Assembly: GCA_934717675.1 (NCBI GenBank)
Contig: CAKUYZ010000115.1
Span: 1 to 5,098 of the forward strand
Length of the DNA stretch: 5,098 nucleotides
Direction: 5' to 3'
Origin: an uncultured Bacteroidales bacterium
Lineage (GTDB): Bacteria; Bacteroidota; Bacteroidia; Bacteroidales; Marinilabiliaceae
Shown: one piece after another, positions 1 through 5,098 of the stretch
Numbering within the stretch: the first letter of the stretch is position 1
Layout of the letters: every line of letters starts with the position of its first letter
Notes under the pieces: model-generated
What the model was told of the DNA's origin: nothing
Database searches by the model: none
Seen by the model: only the letters and a program-made list of their open reading frames with translations
Made by a program: the position numbers and the translations under genes

Positions 1-46
1 CAATGACGTTGTGGCGGGACTCGCTTTGCATGGGCTTAAAACCCAT
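1..46 (-). CDS. Possible 5' end of a minus-strand gene following the MATE gene (partial, runs off window)
   Basis: On the minus strand an ATG (bases 46-44) lies immediately after the TAG stop of the MATE gene, with no spacer. The frame stays open to the window edge and reads MGFKPMQSESRHNVI. A second in-frame ATG at bases 31-29 would give MQSESRHNVI. Only 10 to 15 residues are visible, too few to recognise a family. The direct abutment and the lack of a terminator-like hairpin with a T run between the two are what translationally coupled genes in one operon show. An open frame this short can arise by chance, so confidence is low. The start choice is undecided, since neither ATG has a clear ribosome binding site. 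Confidence 0.35.
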   Translation of the reverse strand, partial: MGFKPMQSESRHNVI

Positions 47-1396
47 CTAAACTTTGGCTTTCCGTCGCGCCATGCACATCACAATGGCGACAAGCGTGAC
101 AGCCTCGGCGGCTGGCACGGTGAGCCACAAGCCTGCCACGCCGAGCAGCTCGGGCATTATGAGGCTAAGGGCGAAGACTAGCGCATACCCGCGCAAGAGC
201 ATAAAGATTGTGGCCTCGCGGCTCCGCTCCAGGCTCTGCAAGTAACCTATCAGCACAATATTGAGGGTGAAGAATACAAAGCCAATGGCGAATAATGGTA
301 TTCCGCTTTCGGCCAGCTCAAATGCCCTGGTCCCACGCTCCAAGAAGCATGATGCCAGAGCTCCGCCGCCTCCAAACACCGCCGCGCTGACCAGAAGTCC
401 CGTGGACACTCCCACGGCCAGGCTCAGCCGGAAAGTCTCCCTCACGCGCCCGTCTTGTCCGCAGCCGTGGTTGTAGCTCACAATGGGCATGGAAGATTGC
501 GCGATGGAGTTGCCAAACATAAACACGATGGGCATAAGGTAACAGGCTACGCTGAACGCCGCAACGCCATCCTCTCCCAAGGCGCCGATGAACATATAGT
601 TGCCAATGACGAGCATGAATGATATTGCCGTGTCTCCAATGAGAGCCGGCAAGCCAATCTTGCACATGTCGCCAACTCCCCGAAGCGCGTTGCCAAGGTG
701 GCGGCGAGAGAAATTGGGACGCGGTAGGTGGACGTTTTGGGAGAAGAAGGCGAAATAGATCGCCACAATCACCACGCCGACGAAACCAGATATTGACGTG
801 GCCCATGCCGCACCGCCTATTCCAAGCCCAAGAGGGAAGACGAACAAGTAGTCCAAGATGATGTTCAGGACCGCCGGAATCACATTAGACATCATCGCAT
901 AGCGCGGCGAGCCGTCTAGCCTGATGACGAACATCCCCGCCACCATGACCCCGTAGCACAGCATGGCAAGTCCCAAGCCATACAGGTAGTCACGCACATA
1001 GGGCAACAGAACGTCCGACCCGCCAAATATGTAACACAGCTTGTCGGGTATGAGCAAGATTGTGGCGCAGATAACGGCTCCTGCCGCAAGGGATGTCAGC
1101 AGGGCCTGCAAGGCATATCGCCCCGCGCCTGCCTTGTCGCCCCGCGCCAGGCTCACAGCCCCTGTGACGGAGGCTCCGCCGCCAAGCATAAGCCCAATGC
1201 CTGTGGCGACCATAAAGACGGGAGCCGCCACATTGACGGCCGCCAATGCGTCACTGCCAACGCCGCGCCCCACGAAAATGCCGTCCGCCACATTGAGCAA
1301 GGCTGAAAAAGAAAGACTTAGAAGGGTAGGGAAGTAATATTCCGCAAAAAGACGACCGACGCCGGTATGCCCCAGGTCGAGAGACTGCCTTGCCAT
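47..1396 (-). CDS. MATE-family multidrug/cation antiporter (449 aa, complete)
   Basis: This is an inner-membrane secondary transporter of the multidrug and toxic compound extrusion family, which exports organic cations or drugs in exchange for Na+ or H+. The length of 449 residues is normal for the family and the hydrophobic pattern fits 12 membrane helices (roughly 18-40, 50-75, 95-115, 135-158, 168-188, 193-217, 245-270, 278-297, 322-348, 363-386, 395-416, 418-442). Family-typical stretches are VADGIFVGRGVG (36-47), the R-x-x-G-x-P region at 159-164, LNIILD (177-182), GIGGAAWAT (192-200) and QSSMPIVSYNHG (300-311) at the equivalent place in the second half. The C-terminus is basic (ARRKAKV). 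The first ATG is chosen because it starts a full-length N-terminus before helix 1 and lies about 65 bases below a near-consensus promoter. No strong Shine-Dalgarno is seen, as is common in Bacteroidota. Substrate and coupling ion cannot be read from the sequence. It is transcribed away from ssrA. Confidence 0.93.
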   Translation of the reverse strand: MARQSLDLGHTGVGRLFAEYYFPTLLSLSFSALLNVADGIFVGRGVGSDALAAVNVAAPVFMVATGIGLMLGGGASVTGAVSLARGDKAGAGRYALQALLTSLAAGAVICATILLIPDKLCYIFGGSDVLLPYVRDYLYGLGLAMLCYGVMVAGMFVIRLDGSPRYAMMSNVIPAVLNIILDYLFVFPLGLGIGGAAWATSISGFVGVVIVAIYFAFFSQNVHLPRPNFSRRHLGNALRGVGDMCKIGLPALIGDTAISFMLVIGNYMFIGALGEDGVAAFSVACYLMPIVFMFGNSIAQSSMPIVSYNHGCGQDGRVRETFRLSLAVGVSTGLLVSAAVFGGGGALASCFLERGTRAFELAESGIPLFAIGFVFFTLNIVLIGYLQSLERSREATIFMLLRGYALVFALSLIMPELLGVAGLWLTVPAAEAVTLVAIVMCMARRKAKV

Positions 1397-1466
1397 AGTC
1401 TACAAAGAATAGGTTTCTTTAGTCAACCGCCTCCCGCAGGGCCAGTATGCTATATGTTTTTCGGCG

Positions 1467-1500
1467 CAAAGATACAAATAAATGGCAGGCGACTTGCAAA
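1467..1500 (-). promoter_or_regulatory. Bacteroidota-type promoter for the MATE gene
   Basis: On the minus strand, bases 1474-1467 read TATCTTTG, an exact match to the Bacteroidota -7 element TAnnTTTG. A TTTG lies upstream at bases 1500-1497, with a 22-bp spacer, slightly longer than the usual 19-21 bp. Transcription would start near base 1460, giving a leader of about 65 nt before the MATE ATG. The -33 element overlaps the one proposed for ssrA on the other strand. Confidence 0.6.
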
Positions 1501-1524
1501 TTGTCGTAGTTTCATTTAATTTCG
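1494..1524 (+). promoter_or_regulatory. Candidate Bacteroidota-type promoter for ssrA
   Basis: TTG at 1494-1496 is followed after 20 bp by TAATTTCG at 1517-1524, which matches TAnnTTTG except for one base (C instead of T). Transcription would start around 1531, about ten bases before the mature tmRNA 5' end at 1542. That fits a short leader removed by RNase P. The spacing is right but the -7 box is imperfect, so this is a moderate call. Confidence 0.42.
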
Positions 1525-1541
1525 CCTTGACTTTCCACCAC

Positions 1542-1940
1542 GGGGCTGAACTGGATTTGACAGCGTTGCAAAGTGGTGCGTAAGCATGCAGAGCGTCGGT
1601 ATGCCGGCTCTATAATCTCGGGTACTAAACCTATAACTGGCAACAATTCTTACGCTCTCGCTGCCTAGTCGAAGTATAGTAGACAGGCTTCATCCCCGTC
1701 ACAGTGATAGGGACGAGACGTCTCCCAGATGCCCACTCCTTGAGGCGGTCTGAACCGGAGGCGCAGAAAAATCAGGGATGGCTTGCGGCGTGCTCCTCGC
1801 CAAGAGCGAGATTTTAAAGGGCTAAGGTTTGGCGTTGGGCGTCTTCCCCCAAACCAGGCATGAAAACCAACGGGAGAATAAGCATGTAGAAAGCGCATGA
1901 CTTCAATGTTTGGACTGGGGTTCGATCCCCCACAGCTCCA
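1542..1940 (+). ncRNA. ssrA: tmRNA (transfer-messenger RNA, one-piece form)
   Basis: This RNA rescues stalled ribosomes with SmpB by acting first as an alanyl-tRNA and then as a short mRNA whose peptide marks the product for proteolysis. The 5' end GGGGCTG (1542-1548) pairs with CAGCTCC (1933-1939) as a 7-bp acceptor stem. The T arm is TGGGG/CCCCA (1916-1920/1928-1932) around TTCGATC. The long connecting helix is visible as 1566-1568/1904-1906, 1571-1580/1894-1903 (internal mismatch) and 1584-1589/1882-1887. A tag frame lies at 1639-1668. Pseudoknots can be drawn: TCCC/GGGA (1693-1696/1710-1713) with CGTC/GACG (1697-1700/1717-1720); GGCG/CGCC (1787-1790/1798-1801) with GCTC/GAGC (1792-1795/1804-1807); and a strong one, GGTTTGG/CCAAACC (1826-1832/1849-1855) with CGTTGG/CCAACG (1833-1838/1867-1872). 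A stem AGAGC/GCTCT (1590-1594/1607-1611) sits where the first pseudoknot is expected. The 3' CCA is not encoded: after discriminator A1940 comes CGG, so CCA must be added by tRNA nucleotidyltransferase. The length of 399 nt is within the usual range. Confidence 0.96.
1639..1668 (+). other. ssrA: tmRNA tag-peptide reading frame, GNNSYALAA-stop
   Basis: The frame GGC AAC AAT TCT TAC GCT CTC GCT GCC TAG encodes GNNSYALAA. When a ribosome resumes on the tmRNA, this follows the alanine carried by the tmRNA itself. The C-terminal YALAA is the conserved degron recognised by ClpXP-type proteases. GGC is taken as the resume codon because the tag then has nine codons, as in related Bacteroidales tags beginning with G, and because an A sits four bases upstream (1635), the position of the conserved A in other tmRNAs. 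The serine at tag position 4 is less usual. The frame ends in a single TAG. Confidence 0.85.
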
Positions 1941-1943
1941 CGG

Positions 1944-1979
1944 AGCGGCTCGCACATAGGCGAGCCGCTTTTTGTTTTT
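1944..1979 (+). terminator. Intrinsic terminator of ssrA
   Basis: A perfect 10-bp stem AGCGGCTCGC/GCGAGCCGCT (1944-1953/1960-1969) with a 6-base loop is followed by a T-rich tail (1970-1979, TTTTGTTTTT minus the last base). It starts only three bases after the tmRNA discriminator base, so the transcript needs 3' trimming before CCA addition. Confidence 0.92.
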
Positions 1980-1994
1980 GCGGGGAAGGGTGTC

Positions 1995-2195
1995 ATGCCG
2001 CCATATGAACCCAAATCACGGTATGTTATGATGCTGAAAATTATTCTTCTCTTTGTCTTGGTGGGAGCTGCCATCCGCTTCTTCTCCTCCAAACGGTTAG
2101 GAAGGGACTGGGTGTCTGGGTGCATAGGCGGATGGTTGCCTGTGGTCGTTGTTTTGTGTTGTGGCCTACTTGATATTTTTGTGATGCGGCCTTAA
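1995..2195 (+). CDS. Possible small two-helix membrane protein (66 aa), family not recognised
   Basis: I do not recognise this protein. The predicted 66 residues contain two hydrophobic stretches: about 11-30 (VMMLKIILLFVLVGAAIRFF) and about 45-63 (around WLPVVVVLCCGLLDIFV). They are separated by a short charged, basic connector (SSKRLGRDW). This suggests a small inner-membrane hairpin, with the connector probably cytoplasmic by the positive-inside rule. In favour: it fills most of the gap between the ssrA terminator and the fba promoter, is preceded by a GGGAAGGG stretch 4 bases before the ATG, and is followed by a terminator-like hairpin. Against: it is short, lacks an obvious promoter, and the G-rich start region differs from the A-rich starts of fba and the receptor gene. 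Internal starts at 2028 or 2031 (Met12, Met13) would give a protein that begins directly at the first helix. It could also be non-coding. Confidence 0.42.
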   Translation: MPPYEPKSRYVMMLKIILLFVLVGAAIRFFSSKRLGRDWVSGCIGGWLPVVVVLCCGLLDIFVMRP

Positions 2196-2210
2196 AGCCC
2201 AAAAAAGTAT

Positions 2211-2228
2211 CGGCCAATTGCCGTTTTT
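2211..2228 (+). terminator. Weak terminator-like hairpin after the small ORF
   Basis: CGGC (2211-2214) and GCCG (2220-2223) form a 4-bp GC stem with a 5-base loop, followed by five T (2224-2228). An A run at 2201-2206 could add pairing with the T tract. It lies 15 bases after the small ORF stop. The short stem makes it a weak call. It overlaps the upstream element of the fba promoter. Confidence 0.35.
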
Positions 2229-2249
2229 CCGCCGAAAGTCGTAATTTTG
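2218..2249 (+). promoter_or_regulatory. Bacteroidota-type promoter for fba
   Basis: TTG (2218-2220), a 21-bp spacer and TAATTTTG (2242-2249) give an exact match to the -7 consensus TAnnTTTG with correct spacing. Transcription should begin near 2256, leaving a leader of about 70 nt. That leader contains a possible 5-bp hairpin (GCCCG 2271-2275 / CGGGC 2289-2293) and then an A/T-rich stretch (2302-2326) up to the ATG. Such an A-rich start region without Shine-Dalgarno is typical of well-expressed Bacteroidota genes. Confidence 0.7.
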
Positions 2250-2326
2250 GGGCGTTGCGTCCGTCATGTTGCCCGCAGGGTCGTGTGCCGGGCCATCGCA
2301 ACTGAAAACCATAAAATTCAAATAAA

Positions 2327-3340
2327 ATGTCAGTCAATTACAAGGATCTTGGCCTCGTGAACACTCGCGAGATGTTCAAGAGGGCCATCAACGGCGGTTG
2401 GGCTGTTCCGGCTTTCAACTTCAACAACCTCGAGCAGCTCCAGGCCATCATCACGGCTTCTTCCAAGCTCAAGTCTCCTGTCATTCTTCAGGTCTCCAAG
2501 GGTGCGCGCAACTATGCCAACGCCACTCTCCTCCGCTACCTCGCCGAGGGTGCCGTAGCTTTCGCTAAGGAGCTCGGCTGCAACCATCCTGAGATTGTCC
2601 TCCACCTTGACCACGGTGACAGCTTCGAGCTCTGCAAGAACTGCGTGGACATGGGCTTCTCTTCTGTCATGATTGACGGTTCTGCTCTCCCTTACGAGGA
2701 GAACATCGCCCTCACCAGGCAGGTTGTTGAGTACGCTCACAAGTTCGATGTCACCGTTGAGGGTGAGCTCGGCGTCCTCGCCGGCGTTGAGGATGAGGTA
2801 AGCTCTGAGGTTTGCCACTACACCAAGCCTGAGGAGGTTATCGACTTCACCTCCAAGACGGGTGTTGACTCTCTCGCCATCTCCATCGGCACCAGCCACG
2901 GCGCTTACAAGTTCAAGCCCGAGCAGTGCACCCGCGACCCGAAGACCGGCCGCCTCGTTCCCCCGCCACTCGCATTCGACGTCCTCGACGCCATCATGGA
3001 GAAGCTCCCTGGCTTCCCCATCGTTCTCCACGGCTCTTCTTCCGTGCCTCAGAAGTATGTTGACATCATCAACAAGTACGGCGGAAAGCTGCCTGACGCT
3101 GTCGGCATTCCTGAGGATCAGCTCCGCAAGGCAGCCAAGAGCGCAGTCTGCAAGATCAACATCGACTCCGACAGCCGCCTCGCCTTCACCGCTGGTGTCC
3201 GCAAGGTTCTCGCTGAGAAGCCGGCCGAGTTCGATCCCCGCAAGTACTGCGGCCCTGCTCGCGACATGATGATCGAGATGTACGAGGAGAAGATCACCGA
3301 TGTGCTCGGCTCTGACAACAAGCTCGCAAATCTTGACTAA
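2327..3340 (+). CDS. fba: Class II fructose-bisphosphate aldolase (337 aa, complete)
   Basis: This cytoplasmic, zinc-dependent enzyme cleaves fructose 1,6-bisphosphate to dihydroxyacetone phosphate and glyceraldehyde 3-phosphate, and runs in reverse in gluconeogenesis. It is a single TIM-barrel domain of normal family length. Key residues visible: LHLDHGDS at 92-99, with the catalytic Asp95 and zinc ligand His96; VEGELG at 144-149; GTSHGAYK at 188-195, with zinc ligand His191; VLHGSSSVP at 233-241, with zinc ligand His235 and the phosphate-binding loop; and KINIDSDSR at 276-284, which contacts the substrate phosphate. The metal-binding pattern rules out the Schiff-base class I enzymes. The start follows the A-rich stretch AAATTCAAATAAA, and the N-terminus MSVNYKDLGLVNTREMF is the usual one for Bacteroidales. 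Codon use is extreme: all Lys are AAG, all Glu GAG, all Gln CAG and all Phe TTC, with no ATA, a sign of very high expression. The gene has its own promoter and terminator, so it is probably monocistronic. Confidence 0.98.
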   Translation: MSVNYKDLGLVNTREMFKRAINGGWAVPAFNFNNLEQLQAIITASSKLKSPVILQVSKGARNYANATLLRYLAEGAVAFAKELGCNHPEIVLHLDHGDSFELCKNCVDMGFSSVMIDGSALPYEENIALTRQVVEYAHKFDVTVEGELGVLAGVEDEVSSEVCHYTKPEEVIDFTSKTGVDSLAISIGTSHGAYKFKPEQCTRDPKTGRLVPPPLAFDVLDAIMEKLPGFPIVLHGSSSVPQKYVDIINKYGGKLPDAVGIPEDQLRKAAKSAVCKINIDSDSRLAFTAGVRKVLAEKPAEFDPRKYCGPARDMMIEMYEEKITDVLGSDNKLANLD

Positions 3341-3403
3341 TATGCAGGCAAGCCGTTAGGCCTTTGGCTCGGCGGCTCAGCATAAGTTATAAGTCTGGTA
3401 TTT

Positions 3404-3439
3404 CGCCCGACCGGCATTGCGCCGGTCGGGCGTTTTTTT
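3404..3439 (+). terminator. Strong intrinsic terminator of fba
   Basis: A perfect 12-bp GC-rich stem CGCCCGACCGGC/GCCGGTCGGGCG (3404-3415/3421-3432) with loop ATTGC is followed by seven T (3433-3439). There is no T run on the opposite strand, so it acts only for plus-strand transcripts. It lies about 65 bases after the fba stop and separates fba from the receptor gene. Confidence 0.95.
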
Positions 3440-3510
3440 GTTTATCACCGGCATGGCGTCGTTTAATAGTCACGACTTTTTGTTGTCGTCAGTTTGTAAC
3501 ACCGCAAGGC

Positions 3511-3518
3511 CATCTTTG
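3511..3518 (+). promoter_or_regulatory. Candidate -7 element for the TonB-dependent receptor gene
   Basis: CATCTTTG matches TAnnTTTG in all but the first base and is followed by CA, a common continuation in this phylum. Transcription would start near 3525, giving a leader of about 20 nt. The upstream element does not fit well: TTTG at 3493-3496 is only 14 bp away and TTTTTG at 3477-3482 is 28 bp away. The promoter may therefore be weak, activator-dependent, or read by another sigma factor. Confidence 0.35.
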
Positions 3519-3543
3519 CATCGACGAAAAGAAAAACGTAGAT

Positions 3544-5098
3544 ATGAAGCAAAGACGAATAAACGTTCGCAGGCTGCTTTCGGCATCCGCCGCCTCGCTG
3601 TTTTGCGCCGCCGCCTTGGCCGGTGGGCCTCTGAGGGGCAAGGTGGTGGACAAGTCGACGGGGGAGCCGCTTTTTGGCGTGACAATCCAAGTGGAGGGGA
3701 CTGCCAACGGCACTGTCACCGACCTAGACGGAAACTATGAGATAAAAGACACGCCCGATGGCGGCTATAGCGTGGTGGTCAAATATATTGGCTTTCAGAC
3801 GCAAACCATAGCCTGTAAGGCGGGACAGGGCAGCCTGGACGTGAGCATGGAGAACAGTGACGTGACCGTGGAGGCCGTGACGGTGGTGGCGCAGGCTCGG
3901 CACAATACGGAGAACGCCATGCTCAAATCAATGAAAAGCAGCTTGTCCGTTGAGAGCGGAATATCGGCCCAGCAGATTGCAAAGTCGCAAGACAGCAATG
4001 CGTCCGAGGTCGTCCGCCGAATACCCGGCATATCCATAATTGACGACAAGTTCGTCATGGTTCGCGGGCTCTCACAACGATATAACAACGTGTGGGTGAA
4101 CGGTGGCTCCGTCCCCAGCTCCGAGGCCGACTCCCGTGCCTTCTCTTTTGACATCATACCGGCTTCACAGCTAGACAATATGGTCATTGTCAAGTCGCCA
4201 TCGCCAGAGTATCCCGCTGATTTCACGGGCGGCTTCATAATCATCCGCACGAAAGACGTGCCGCTCTCCAACTCCATCAGCTTTGGCGCTAGCGGAAATT
4301 TCAACACGCAGACGCATGGCCGCACTTTTCTCGAGGGCAAGAAAAGCCCTACGGATTGGCTGGGCTTCGACAGCGGGATGAGGATGATAAACGGCGGCAT
4401 CAAGGCCACGCCCAAGAGTATAGCTGGCGAAGGCGTTGACTTGCAGGGCAACGGGTTCAACAACGATTGGGTAGCGCGCTCGTCAAAACCATTGGCAGAT
4501 TTCTCCGCCAATTTCTCAATCAACAGGGTGTGGGAGGCCGACGGGCGCAAGCTGACGCTTATGGGCGCCGCCAACTACGCCAATCAGTACCGTCGCTACG
4601 CCAATATGCGCAACTGCCTCTTTGGCGTCTACGACACGAGCAACGACCGCAGCAACTATCTACATGACAATACCGACCAGCAATATAACCACAACGTCAG
4701 GCTCGGAGCCATGCTCAATATGGCCTTTATCGGCCAGGGCGGGCGCAACCGCATTGAGTTGAAAAATATATTCAACCAGTTGGGCAAGAGCCGCTTTACG
4801 AGCCGCGAGGGTGTCAATGCGCAGGGCGACAACATAAAGAGCGCAGAGATGCTCTACCAGAGCCGCATGACGTATAACGGGCAGCTCACTGGCAAACACG
4901 CGATAGACGATGGCTCGATAGACTGGGGGCTAGGTTGGGCAAAATCGAACAGGAATATGCCAGACCGCAAGCGTTATATGCTCAATGACAAGATGGAGAC
5001 GGGTGTCATAGCCCTCTCGTCGAGCAACGACATAAGCCGCGAGTTTACGAAGCTCGATGAGAACGTGGGTTCCGCCAACTTCAACTTTGAGCATGACG
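3544..5098 (+). CDS. TonB-dependent outer-membrane receptor, N-terminal 518 residues (3' end outside window)
   Basis: This is an outer-membrane beta-barrel transporter that takes up a ligand using energy passed from the inner membrane by TonB-ExbBD. A signal peptide is clear: basic MKQRRINVRR, a hydrophobic core at 11-26, and probable cleavage after ALA (26). Residues 30-105 form a carboxypeptidase-regulatory-like domain (LRGKVVDKSTGEPLFGV ... TVTDLDGNYEI ... YIGFQTQTI). EAVTVVAQAR (110-119) resembles the TonB-box region. The plug domain covers about 140-238: SNASEVVRRIPGISI (151-165), VRGLSQRYNNVWVNG (173-187), AFSFDIIPASQLDNMVIVKS (199-218), and PADFTGGFIIIRTKD (224-238). Barrel strands begin near 245. 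The plug resembles the non-SusC type that carries RGL-x-x-RYNNV and D-F-x-GG motifs. No SusD gene is visible, though one could lie downstream. The ligand cannot be told. The start follows the A-rich GAAAAGAAAAACGTAGAT. Codon use is ordinary, with many ATA and both AAA and AAG, unlike fba. The frame is open and intact to the window end. Confidence 0.95.
   Translation, partial: MKQRRINVRRLLSASAASLFCAAALAGGPLRGKVVDKSTGEPLFGVTIQVEGTANGTVTDLDGNYEIKDTPDGGYSVVVKYIGFQTQTIACKAGQGSLDVSMENSDVTVEAVTVVAQARHNTENAMLKSMKSSLSVESGISAQQIAKSQDSNASEVVRRIPGISIIDDKFVMVRGLSQRYNNVWVNGGSVPSSEADSRAFSFDIIPASQLDNMVIVKSPSPEYPADFTGGFIIIRTKDVPLSNSISFGASGNFNTQTHGRTFLEGKKSPTDWLGFDSGMRMINGGIKATPKSIAGEGVDLQGNGFNNDWVARSSKPLADFSANFSINRVWEADGRKLTLMGAANYANQYRRYANMRNCLFGVYDTSNDRSNYLHDNTDQQYNHNVRLGAMLNMAFIGQGGRNRIELKNIFNQLGKSRFTSREGVNAQGDNIKSAEMLYQSRMTYNGQLTGKHAIDDGSIDWGLGWAKSNRNMPDRKRYMLNDKMETGVIALSSSNDISREFTKLDENVGSANFNFEHD

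Noticed and set aside
25..46. Hairpin TGGG/CCCA after the MATE gene as a terminator
   Set aside because: The stem is only 4-5 bp and no T run follows on the minus strand. It also overlaps the start of the next open frame.
1621..1668. Longer 15-residue tmRNA tag starting at GGT 1621
   Set aside because: The frame is open upstream, but 1621 falls in or next to the expected first pseudoknot. Tags of this group start with Gly about nine codons before the stop, and the context of GGC 1639 (A four bases upstream) fits better.
1814..2125. Minus-strand open frames across the tmRNA and small ORF (about 1665-1955, 1814-2125, 2041-2337)
   Set aside because: They run antisense through the well-supported tmRNA, its terminator and the fba promoter, and their translations show no domain or membrane pattern.
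1433..2280. Repeated CCCGCAGGG at 1433-1441 and 2272-2280
   Set aside because: A nine-base match with no extension on either side and no shared position relative to the genes is compatible with chance.
2330..3031. 233-codon open frame on the minus strand inside fba
   Set aside because: It is the antisense of a strongly biased aldolase gene. The lack of AAA, GAA and CAA-type codons there removes antisense stops, which explains its length. The product is a Glu/Leu/Val-rich string without a domain.
3351..3377. AGCCG/CGGCT hairpin just after fba
   Set aside because: It is a short stem with a long loop and no T tract. The perfect 12-bp terminator at 3404-3439 is the obvious transcript end.
3544..3621. 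Lipobox or Tat signal at the receptor N-terminus
   Set aside because: Cys21 is preceded by Ser-Leu-Phe, which does not fit a lipobox, and the Arg pairs lack the Tat consensus around them. A plain Sec signal peptide ending in ALA explains the segment.
3795..4574. 259-codon open frame on the minus strand
   Set aside because: It lies fully antisense to the receptor gene, whose domains are clear. The translation has no recognisable domain and is rich in Ser, Leu and Pro as expected from a shadow frame.

Overview
The window looks like an ordinary chromosomal segment of a member of the Bacteroidota, most likely order Bacteroidales. Evidence: promoters of the Bacteroidota type (a TTG/TTTG element, about 20 bp, then TAnnTTTG); A-rich start regions without a clear Shine-Dalgarno sequence; an outer-membrane TonB-dependent receptor with an N-terminal carboxypeptidase-regulatory-like domain; a class II fructose-bisphosphate aldolase of the Bacteroidales type; and a tmRNA whose tag ends in the usual YALAA. 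Genus cannot be fixed from the sequence alone.

Layout. Bases 1-46 (minus) may hold the first codons of a further minus-strand gene that abuts the stop of the next one. Bases 47-1396 (minus) encode a complete MATE-family multidrug/cation antiporter. Bases 1397-1541 are a divergent intergenic region with a near-consensus promoter for the MATE gene and a weaker one for the RNA gene; their upstream elements share the palindrome TTGCAA. Bases 1542-1940 (plus) are a one-piece tmRNA gene (ssrA), recognised from its tRNA-like ends, a readable tag frame (GNNSYALAA, stop TAG) and several pseudoknots. A perfect 10-bp hairpin terminator follows. Bases 1995-2195 may encode a 66-residue protein with two membrane segments. 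Bases 2211-2249 hold a weak terminator-like hairpin fused to a good promoter for the aldolase gene (2327-3340), which has extreme codon bias and ends at a perfect 12-bp terminator (3404-3439). Bases 3544-5098 are the 5' part of a TonB-dependent receptor gene that runs off the window.

The genes look like independent single-gene transcription units: efflux, ribosome rescue, glycolysis and outer-membrane uptake. I see no pathway linking them, no mobile element, no CRISPR array, no tRNA or rRNA, and no evidence of a novel multi-gene system. The points most worth checking are the tmRNA tag variant, the overlapping divergent promoters, the small two-helix protein, and the terminator/promoter overlap ahead of fba.
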